Shown here: positions 1 through 5,475 of the stretch, piece after piece
Layout: every line of letters starts with the position of its first letter
How positions within the stretch are numbered: position 1 is the stretch's first letter
NCBI GenBank assembly: GCA_030527085.1
Contig: JAUNBN010000075.1
Span: forward strand, 393 to 6,508
Direction of reading: 5' to 3'
DNA from: Oscillospiraceae bacterium
GTDB lineage: Bacteria > Bacillota > Clostridia > Oscillospirales > Ruminococcaceae
DNA: 6,116 bases
Notes under the pieces: model-generated
Told to the model about the DNA's origin: nothing
Databases searched by the model: none
Seen by the model: the letters and a program-made list of their open reading frames with translations, nothing else
Position numbers and translations under genes: made by a program

Positions 1-1994
1 AGCAACCTGTTTTTCAAGACCAGCCGGTTTTTGCGCTTTTCGGATATATCCGGCGCGTCGCAGGCGGGCGCGCCGTAGGCGAGCTCCATTATATGGACGC
101 TGTCTATGCCCTCTCTCGCGAGGCGGTCGCGGCAGGCCATGCAGTAGCTTAAGCAGGCGCTGCCCTCGGGGACGCAGGAGCTCGCCATTTTCGAGGCCAT
201 CTCGCCGTCCACGAGGCTCACAAGGCCGCCGTAGCCGCAGCAGGGCGACATATCTCCCGAAAGCTCGCTCTCCTCTATCTCGCAGCCGAGCTTTTCGGCG
301 AGTTTTCTTATGCCGGCCTGAAGCTCGCTGTCGCCTCTGGCGCTGCAGGAATCGTGCAGCGCCAGAGGCTTGGCGGGCCTTAAGGCCTCTTCAGGGGGAC
401 CTAGCTGATTTAATATGTCCCAAATTCCGACGACTTCAAGCTTTAAAGCTCCTTTAAGCGTCTTGGCGCAGGTGGGACATCCCGCGATTATGATTGGATT
501 ACCCAGCTTCTCCAGCTCGGATTTGAGCTTTTCGGCGGTCTCCTCAAACATCTTTCTGCGCCCGGCCCAGGCGGCTATCGCGCCGCAGCAGCCCAGCGTC
601 AGCGCCGTTCCGCCCTCGAGGCGCGAGCAGAGATCGCTATAAGCCTTATATACGGTTTCGGGAGCTATCGCCCCCGCCTGACAGCCGGGGAAGAAGACGT
701 AGCTGCACTTTTCAAAGCCGGGCTGCGGCAGACTCAAAAAGGCCTCCTTGTTGCTGAAGAGCATGTCCAGCAGCGCGAACTCGTGGTAGGCCAGCGACAT
801 CTTGCCCGTGTCGACCATATTTTCGCGCGCGTCGCGGCAGATTTTGCCTATATCGTAGCCGTAGGGACAGCTGACGGAACACTGCGAGCACAGAGAGCAG
901 GTATTTATGGCCCTGTTCATCATGTGGTCGCCCATGATTATATCCACGTTGTTGTAAATCTCCCGCGTGAGCACGCGCGGGGATTTGTCATGTTTCTGCA
1001 GGTAGACGCAGCTTTTAATGCACTCGTCGCACTTGCATTGTATGCAGCGGACGGCCTCCTCGAGCGCCGCCTTTTCGCTGTAGCCCGCTCCTTCCTCGGC
1101 GCGTTTCGAGGGCGCAACTCCCTCGAGATTGGTGTAGAGCCTGGTCTCAACGGCTCCCTCCTCGCCGCGCAGACCCTCGGCGGGCAGGCCCTGAGCTATC
1201 CGATCGGCGGAAACGCCGGCGCGGCGCGCGTCAAAGAGCGCCTGTAAAACGCTTTGTTCTGCCCCGGAGGAGCTAAGCGCCCCGCTCGAAGGGCAGAGGA
1301 GCGTAGTTTTATCGGGGCTTTCGAGAGGGTTAAGTCTCTCCTTGAAATCAAAGGAGAGCGCTAATAAATCGAAGCTCGCGCGGCGCTCTTCAAAGAACTC
1401 CGGCGTGAGTTTCGAGGAATATTCAATATTTATATCCAGCTTAAGCAGCCGCTCGAGCTCCTCTTCGGCCTCTTCGGCGTTTAAAAAGGGAGCGCAGCGC
1501 GCTATTATTTCGGCGGCCTCCGCCTCCTCGACGAAGAAGCTCACGGGATAGCTCTTGCGCTCGAGCTCCGCCGCCAGCACGAGGGAGAAGAGGTCCGCGC
1601 CGAAGACGGCGGCGGTTTTTTTCTTTTTAAACTTCAGCATTCCGCGCCCGGTTTTGGGGCTGCCGAAGCGCAGAGCAGCGCGCTCGAGCGCGCCTATGCT
1701 CAGGCCCTCGCCCAGCTCATTTAACAGGCAGGCCGTCTCGCAGGGGGCCTCGCAGCCGCGCGCAAGTATCAGCGGAAAGGGGGCCACGCGCTCTATTAAG
1801 GCGCGAGCGGAGGTGAAGTCGCCCTTCATTATGAGGCCGACTAACTCTCTCGCGTCCAGCTTGAGGGGGCAGGCCGCGCTGCATCGCGCCGGCTGCTCGT
1901 AAACGCAGCGACTCTCTATGGCCTCGAGCTGCTCCTTGGTGTAGAGCATCTTCTGCCTGTAATGCCTTGTAGAGCGCTCTTTAAAATGGTCCAC
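1..1994 (-). CDS. Dicluster/CCG iron-sulfur protein with GltD-like N-terminus and eroded FAD domain (C-terminus cut by window edge)
   Basis: Open for 664 codons from a GTG at 1994, with no stop before the left edge. Visible order: a GltD-like cysteine region (Cys30, 38, 42, then 81, 85, 89, with ARCSAACPL and CEAPCETAC); a Rossmann-like strand at about 126-155; a remnant of the FAD-domain end (about 230-270); a cluster set RCIQCKCDECIKSC (316-329); a second set CSLCSQCSVSCP (366-377); then two CCG-type halves, FFPGCQAG (434-441) with GCC at 468-470, and HDSC (547-550) with SPCCGYGG (583-590) and CMACRD (618-623). CCG motifs hold unusual Fe-S clusters in heterodisulfide reductase subunits. This order matches the family annotated as pyridine nucleotide-disulfide oxidoreductase/dicluster-binding protein, which I recall beside mop genes in Desulfovibrio. 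The likely role is a cytoplasmic electron acceptor for Mop; that is inferred from position. The Rossmann glycines are lost (GADLFS where GxGxxG is expected) and the domain is short, so flavin binding is doubtful. The final residues (KNRLVLKNRL) resemble the family's late conserved segment, so probably only a tail is missing. Confidence 0.85.
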   Translation of the reverse strand, partial: MDHFKERSTRHYRQKMLYTKEQLEAIESRCVYEQPARCSAACPLKLDARELVGLIMKGDFTSARALIERVAPFPLILARGCEAPCETACLLNELGEGLSIGALERAALRFGSPKTGRGMLKFKKKKTAAVFGADLFSLVLAAELERKSYPVSFFVEEAEAAEIIARCAPFLNAEEAEEELERLLKLDINIEYSSKLTPEFFEERRASFDLLALSFDFKERLNPLESPDKTTLLCPSSGALSSSGAEQSVLQALFDARRAGVSADRIAQGLPAEGLRGEEGAVETRLYTNLEGVAPSKRAEEGAGYSEKAALEEAVRCIQCKCDECIKSCVYLQKHDKSPRVLTREIYNNVDIIMGDHMMNRAINTCSLCSQCSVSCPYGYDIGKICRDARENMVDTGKMSLAYHEFALLDMLFSNKEAFLSLPQPGFEKCSYVFFPGCQAGAIAPETVYKAYSDLCSRLEGGTALTLGCCGAIAAWAGRRKMFEETAEKLKSELEKLGNPIIIAGCPTCAKTLKGALKLEVVGIWDILNQLGPPEEALRPAKPLALHDSCSARGDSELQAGIRKLAEKLGCEIEESELSGDMSPCCGYGGLVSLVDGEMASKMASSCVPEGSACLSYCMACRDRLAREGIDSVHIMELAYGAPACDAPDISEKRKNRLVLKNRL

Positions 1995-1999
1995 AGCTG

Positions 2000-2004
2000 C
2001 CTCC
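2000..2004 (-). promoter_or_regulatory. Shine-Dalgarno site deciding the GTG start of the Fe-S protein
   Basis: On the minus strand GGAGG is followed by five bases (CAGCT) and then GTG at 1994-1992. The first in-frame ATG is codon 16 (1949-1947) and has no comparable site. An in-frame TGA at 2012-2010 closes the frame upstream, so GTG is the best start. Confidence 0.75.
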
Positions 2005-2023
2005 GGTTTTCAATATATGAAAA

Positions 2024-2073
2024 GGGAGACCGCCCAAAAAGCCTATTTCAAGGGCTTTCAGCCACGGTCTCCC
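2024..2073 (-). terminator. Terminator-like or attenuator hairpin between mop and the Fe-S protein gene
   Basis: A perfect 9-bp stem pairs GGGAGACCG (minus strand 2073-2065) with CGGTCTCCC (2032-2024). A nested stem AAAGCC/GGCTTT lies inside. In the minus-strand transcript the outer stem is followed directly by TTTTC, a short U-tract. Plus-strand transcripts lack a T-run after the stem, so any terminator acts in the mop direction. The tail is weak and the next gene's Shine-Dalgarno site begins 20 bases later, so partial termination or mRNA processing fits better than a full stop. Confidence 0.45.
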
Positions 2074-2086
2074 CGAATCTTTCCCC

Positions 2087-2115
2087 AGGGAGGGGACTTA
2101 TGGCTGCCCCTCCCT
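2087..2115 (-). other. Strong GC-rich stem-loop just downstream of mop
   Basis: A perfect 9-bp inverted repeat pairs AGGGAGGGG with CCCCTCCCT around an 11-base loop. It starts 26 bases past the mop stop codon. No T-run follows on either strand, so it is not a classic terminator. It could protect the 3' end of mop mRNA from exonucleases or mark a processing site. Confidence 0.5.
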
Positions 2116-2141
2116 ATTCTAACACATTTCCTTGCAGTTGT

Positions 2142-4880
2142 TTACACCTTTTTCAGCGCTTCGAGCACTACCTCAGGCAGCGCGGGAACGCGGGTTATGC
2201 GGGCGCCCGTGGCGTTGTAAATGGCGTTGAGTATGGCGGGATGCGGGGCATCCAGCGGGGCCTCGCCGCAGCCGGAGGCTCCGTAGGGGCCGTTGGGGCG
2301 CGGATGGTTCTCCTGATAGATAAGCTCTATCTCATCCGGCGCGTCGTTGGGATAGGGGATGCCGCACTTCATGAGGCTGGTGTGCTTGCTCAGATCCTCG
2401 AAGTCCTCGGTGAGCGCAAGGCCAATGCCCTGCACGAGGCCGCCGTAGAAGTTGCCGTCAACGGCGAGCTTGTTGAGAATGGTGCCCACATCGGCGACGG
2501 AGGTAAACCTCTCCACCTTGACCTTGCCGGTTTCGGTATTGACCGCTACCTCGGGCAGGAAGATGGTGTACATGTAAGTCGGGAAGGGATCGCCCTGGCT
2601 GGTGGCCTGGTCGAGGGCGACGGAGGCGGTGTAGGTGTAAACGCCCACGGCGTGGGTGTCTATGCCCTCGGCCTTCATCTCCTCGTAGCTGCGATAGCTG
2701 CCGTCGGGCTTGCGCATGGCGTTAAGCAGGTTCTCGCAGGCTATGCGCGTGGCGCTGCCGGTCATTACGGTAGAGCGGCTGCCGCCCGCGGGGCCGGAGT
2801 TCGGGGTGAGCTTGGTGTCGCAGAGCTCGAGCTTTATCATCTCGGGGGTGAAGCCCGCCTGACGCAGAACCTCGTGGCCCGAGGTGAGGGTGGCGATGTC
2901 GGCGCCCTGGCCGTGGTCCTCCCAGGAGTTGCGCAGCGTCACCGTGCCGTCGGGATTAAGGTCGGCCCAGCACTCGGAGGCGTCGGAGTTGTCGAGTCCG
3001 CAGCCGTAGATACCGAGCGATACGCCCACGCCGTATTTGGTCTTGCCGTCGCCCTTGGCGTTCTTGTCGGCGACGCGCTTCTTGGCGGCCTCGTAGTAGG
3101 GACGCGCCAGCTTGAAGAGGTCCTCAAGGCAGTAGACGTCCGGCTTGCAGCCGTTGGGGGTGCGGGAATCGTCCTTCTCCTTGTAGCAGTTCATCTCGCG
3201 GAAGTCGAAGGGGTCTATGCCCAGCTTCGCGGCCATAACGTCCATGGCAATGTCGCTGCCCATGAAGGCCTGCGGCGAGCCGTAGGCGCGGAAGGCCGAG
3301 CCCCAGGCGTGGTTCGTGAAGACCGTGGTGCTCTTGTTGCGAATGGTCGGTATGTCGTAGCCGGCGCCCACGAACTGCGAGAGGCGGTGCGTGAGCAGGT
3401 CGCCGAACTCGGAATAGGGGCCGTGGTCTATGTAGTTGTCTCCCCAGAGGGCTTTTACCTTGCCGTCCTTCGTGGCCGCGAGCTTTATGTGCATGAAGCC
3501 CGGGCTGCGCTTGCCGGTATAGGTTATGGACTGGTACATAGTGAAGTTCAGGGAGACGGGCCTCTGGCAGACGAGCGCCGCGACGCCGAGAATGGCCTCG
3601 TTCGTCGGCGAGAACTTGTAGCCGAAGGTTCCGCCCGCGTTGTTCTGTACTATGCGCAGCTTATCCATGCTTACGCCTATGCCGTCCGCTATCATCGGCA
3701 TGTGCAGGTGTATGCCTATGCTCTTGGAGTGGACTGTCAGCATGCCGTCCTCGTCTATATAGGCGTAGCCGTTGTCGGGCTCTATATAGAGGTGGGGCTG
3801 GCGCGAGCAGTAGCTCTCTACTTCGATTATCTCCTCGGCCTTGTCGAAGTCGAAGTCCTCGCCCTTTATGCAGTTGGTCTCATAGTAGGCGTTGGGGGTG
3901 CCGGGGTGAATCTCGATAGCATCGGGAGCCAGAGCCTCGGGAGCGCTCATGTAGGCGGGCAGCACTTCCAAATCGACCTTAACGGCCGCGGCCGCCGCGC
4001 GCGCGTGTTCTTCGGTGTCCGCCGCGACTATGGCGATGGCGTCGCCGTACTGGAAGACCTTCTCATCGCAGAGGATGGGGCGGTCCCAGCCGTCGCACTT
4101 GTTGTTGAGCGGGAGCATGACAAGGCCGTTTATACGGTTCTTGCCGGGCACGTCCTTGGCGGTTATTATCTTGAAGACGCCGGGCATCTTCTCCGCCTCA
4201 GAGGTGTCTATGCCCTTGATGTTCGCGTGGGAGACCTCTGCCTGAACGAGCGCCAGGCGCAGGGTGTCCTCGGGCATGTGCAGCGCCTCGTCGGCTCCGA
4301 AGTCGTAGGTGCCGGTGACCTTCATAGCCGCGGAGGGGCGCGCGTAAGTAGTTCCGAGTATTTCGTTATCAGTGGGCTTGAAGAGGAGGTCTTCCTTCTT
4401 CATCTCGCCGCGCAACACCTTGGCGGCCGCCATGGTAGCGTCTATGAGGGGCTTGTAGCCGGTGCAGCGGCAGAGGTTGCGGTTGACGTTGAACCAATTC
4501 CTTACCTCCTCGCGGGTCGGCGAGGGGTTCTGGTCGAGCAGCGCCTTGGCGCTGACTATGAAGCCCGGGCTGCAGAAGCCGCACTGCGCGCAGCCGTAGG
4601 CCATCCAGGCCAGCTGGACGGGATGGAGATTGTCCACGGTGCCGATGCCTTCAACAGTGGTTATCTCGGCGTAGTCGCGGAGCTTCTCTACCTTTGTAAT
4701 GCAGGAGCGCGTCACCTTGCCGTCTATTATGACGTTGCAGGCGCCGCAGTGTCCCTCGCCGCAGCCTATCTTACAGCCCGTAAGCAGCAGCCGCTCGCGC
4801 AGGACCTTCGCGAGGGTCTCGTCGCCCTTAAGGATAAGGGTGCGGGTGACCCCGTTGATGATGAGAACTTTTTTTACCAT
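2142..4880 (-). CDS. mop: Molybdenum-containing aldehyde oxidoreductase, Desulfovibrio Mop type (xanthine oxidase family)
   Basis: 912 residues, close to the 907 of D. gigas Mop, whose sequence it follows along its length as far as I recall. It oxidises aldehydes to carboxylic acids with water as oxygen source, at a molybdopterin cytosine dinucleotide centre in the cytoplasm. Domains: plant-type [2Fe-2S] (1 to about 75; Cys40, 45, 48, 60), helical [2Fe-2S] (about 80-155; Cys100, 103, 137, 139), then the Mo-binding domains (about 180-912). Active-site features are present: GGTFGYKF (416-423, with Phe419 and Phe423), EFGDLL (491-496), AFRAYG (529-534, Arg531), GQGAD (657-661), GPAGGSR (696-702), and the catalytic glutamate Glu873 in GASGCGE. 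The residues lining the D. gigas substrate tunnel (Phe425, Phe494, Leu497, Tyr535) match Phe423, Phe492, Leu495 and Tyr533. No FAD domain separates the Fe-S and Mo parts, as in Mop and unlike xanthine dehydrogenase. The start is supported by AAGGAGG seven bases upstream. An oddity is Cys871 where Mop has valine, two residues before Glu873. The physiological substrate cannot be read from the sequence. Confidence 0.96.
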   Translation of the reverse strand: MVKKVLIINGVTRTLILKGDETLAKVLRERLLLTGCKIGCGEGHCGACNVIIDGKVTRSCITKVEKLRDYAEITTVEGIGTVDNLHPVQLAWMAYGCAQCGFCSPGFIVSAKALLDQNPSPTREEVRNWFNVNRNLCRCTGYKPLIDATMAAAKVLRGEMKKEDLLFKPTDNEILGTTYARPSAAMKVTGTYDFGADEALHMPEDTLRLALVQAEVSHANIKGIDTSEAEKMPGVFKIITAKDVPGKNRINGLVMLPLNNKCDGWDRPILCDEKVFQYGDAIAIVAADTEEHARAAAAAVKVDLEVLPAYMSAPEALAPDAIEIHPGTPNAYYETNCIKGEDFDFDKAEEIIEVESYCSRQPHLYIEPDNGYAYIDEDGMLTVHSKSIGIHLHMPMIADGIGVSMDKLRIVQNNAGGTFGYKFSPTNEAILGVAALVCQRPVSLNFTMYQSITYTGKRSPGFMHIKLAATKDGKVKALWGDNYIDHGPYSEFGDLLTHRLSQFVGAGYDIPTIRNKSTTVFTNHAWGSAFRAYGSPQAFMGSDIAMDVMAAKLGIDPFDFREMNCYKEKDDSRTPNGCKPDVYCLEDLFKLARPYYEAAKKRVADKNAKGDGKTKYGVGVSLGIYGCGLDNSDASECWADLNPDGTVTLRNSWEDHGQGADIATLTSGHEVLRQAGFTPEMIKLELCDTKLTPNSGPAGGSRSTVMTGSATRIACENLLNAMRKPDGSYRSYEEMKAEGIDTHAVGVYTYTASVALDQATSQGDPFPTYMYTIFLPEVAVNTETGKVKVERFTSVADVGTILNKLAVDGNFYGGLVQGIGLALTEDFEDLSKHTSLMKCGIPYPNDAPDEIELIYQENHPRPNGPYGASGCGEAPLDAPHPAILNAIYNATGARITRVPALPEVVLEALKKV

Positions 4881-4887
4881 GAAATAT

Positions 4888-4894
4888 CCTCCTT
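4888..4894 (-). promoter_or_regulatory. Consensus Shine-Dalgarno site of mop
   Basis: AAGGAGG on the minus strand, seven bases before the ATG at 4880. It is a full match to the anti-Shine-Dalgarno core and fixes the mop start. It suggests strong translation. Confidence 0.85.
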
Positions 4895-4911
4895 ATGGAT
4901 GTTGGACGTGC

Positions 4912-4940
4912 CGTATATCAAAAGCGCCCCGCGCTCTCAA
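4912..4940 (-). promoter_or_regulatory. Candidate promoter of mop
   Basis: On the minus strand TTGAGA (4940-4935) and TATACG (4917-4912) are separated by 17 bases: five of six and four of six matches to the -35 and -10 consensus. Transcription would start near 4905, leaving about 25 bases before the mop start codon. The match is by eye only. Confidence 0.45.
4923..4935. promoter_or_regulatory. Small palindrome inside the mop promoter spacer, possible operator
   Basis: AGCGC-CCC-GCGCT is a perfect 5-bp inverted repeat lying between the candidate -35 and -10 of the mop promoter, where a repressor could block polymerase. Short GC palindromes are common in GC-rich DNA, so this is weak. Confidence 0.2.
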
Positions 4941-4947
4941 TAACCTG

Positions 4948-4976
4948 TTGCATAATGCCGAAGCCGGCTATAAAAT
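4948..4976 (+). promoter_or_regulatory. Candidate promoter of the small plus-strand gene
   Basis: TTGCAT (4948-4953), 17 bases, then TAAAAT (4971-4976). The -10 matches five of six consensus bases; the -35 matches only three. Transcription would start near 4983, a few bases before the Shine-Dalgarno site at 4988-4995. It lies back to back with the mop promoter candidate, so one regulator could act on both. Confidence 0.35.
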
Positions 4977-5003
4977 GAATTTGAATGAAGGGAGGCTTCA
5001 AAA

Positions 5004-5255
5004 ATGAGCGAGAACTTAAAGGAGATACGCGCCGAGGAGGTAACGATAGAGGTGAGGGACGCCGCCACGGGCGAAGCCTTCCGCCGCACGCTGCCGATAA
5101 GCTATCTTGAAACCGCACACTGCCTGAGCCTTGAGGCCGAGGACGCCGACGGGAAGCCCTCGAAGCTGGTCTTTTTCACCGAAACCGGCCTGCGCCGCAT
5201 GCGCGATATGACGGGCGGGGGCGCGGACACCGACCCCTGCGGCGGGCATTCCTGA
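5004..5255 (+). CDS. Small acidic protein of unknown function, divergent from mop
   Basis: 83 residues; I do not recognise a family. The start is supported by AAGGGAGG (4988-4995), eight bases before the ATG. The protein is rich in acidic residues, has no signal peptide or membrane segment, and looks like a compact alpha/beta fold: a charged N-terminus, a strand-like stretch TIEVRDAATGEAFRRTLPI (14-32), LVFF (55-58), a basic turn ETGLRRMRDM (60-69), and a Gly/Cys-rich tail TGGGADTDPCGGHS (70-83). It has two cysteines, Cys40 (in ETAHC) and Cys79. The tail's Cys and His could bind metal or take part in a thiol reaction; that is speculation. Its place between mop and the cofactor transferase suggests an accessory role. 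Codon use resembles its neighbours, and the reading frame is preceded by a clear ribosome site, so it is probably real. Confidence 0.75.
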   Translation: MSENLKEIRAEEVTIEVRDAATGEAFRRTLPISYLETAHCLSLEAEDADGKPSKLVFFTETGLRRMRDMTGGGADTDPCGGHS

Positions 5256-5304
5256 GAATAAGACCGAAACCGGGCAAAAAACGCGCAGGATATGTTTATT
5301 TTTT

Positions 5305-5377
5305 AACAATTTGAATATATTTTTTCGCTCTTTGTCATAATCAGTCTATCAATTTATATATAGGCCGTCAAATTGTT
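5305..5377. repeat. Perfect 10-bp inverted repeat flanking a promoter candidate
   Basis: AACAATTTGA (5305-5314) and its exact reverse complement TCAAATTGTT (5368-5377) lie 53 bases apart. They bracket the promoter candidate at 5332-5360; the right arm falls at its expected start site. The spacing is too long for a terminator stem with no inner pairing, so paired protein-binding sites are more likely. Confidence 0.4.
5332..5360 (+). promoter_or_regulatory. Candidate upstream promoter of the nucleotidyltransferase gene
   Basis: TTGTCA, 17 bases, then TATATA: five of six and four of six consensus matches. The start would be near 5367, giving a leader of about 110 bases before the ATG at 5476. 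The surrounding 5256-5475 stretch is strongly AT-rich, unlike the coding DNA on either side, and holds no open frame of its own that I would call a gene. Confidence 0.4.
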
Positions 5378-5381
5378 TTAG

Positions 5382-5410
5382 TTTACAAGTCGCTCTTTTC
5401 GTGCTAAGAT
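5382..5410 (+). promoter_or_regulatory. Candidate proximal promoter with extended -10
   Basis: TTTACA (5382-5387), 17 bases, then TAAGAT (5405-5410), preceded by TGC as in extended -10 promoters. The start would be near 5417, about 60 bases before the ATG. A direct repeat CACTTA-AAT-CACTTA (5416-5430) covers the expected start and might be a binding site. Confidence 0.4.
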
Positions 5411-5475
5411 ATATACACTTAAATCACTTATATGCAAATAACTTGTGTGTAAGTTGCCGAAAAAGGGAGCGTTTT

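Noticed and set aside
783..1247. 154-codon plus-strand frame
   Set aside because: It lies antisense to the cysteine-cluster region of the Fe-S protein, where the minus frame has clear family motifs. No ribosome site or recognisable protein.
1995..2141. Molybdenum cofactor (moco) riboswitch
   Set aside because: The region is structured and next to a Mo enzyme, but it follows mop rather than leading the operon, is explained by two simple stem-loops, and I could not match the multi-stem moco RNA layout.
2142..4880. Selenium-dependent molybdenum hydroxylase (xanthine dehydrogenase type) or nicotinate dehydrogenase
   Set aside because: The length, the fused Fe-S plus Mo architecture and the tunnel residues follow Mop closely. 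No YqeB or YqeC type genes are visible here.
1962..4943. 993-codon open frame on the plus strand, antisense to mop
   Set aside because: It covers mop on the opposite strand, its protein is a Val/Gly/Ala/His-rich string without recognisable motifs, and it has no ribosome site. GC-rich codon use removes stops from the antisense frame.
5178..5273. Direct repeat ACCGAAACCGG at 5178-5188 and 5263-5273
   Set aside because: Two 11-base copies, one inside the small gene and one just after it. No further copies seen and no palindrome or spacing pattern, so probably chance.
5256..5331. Terminator after the small plus-strand gene
   Set aside because: There is a T-rich run at 5295-5304, but the only stem I found upstream is CCTGCG/CGCAGG with a loop of over 40 bases, too weak to call.
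5256..5475. Classical ModE operator
   Set aside because: TATATA-containing stretches occur, but no spaced palindrome of the ModE type could be found by eye.
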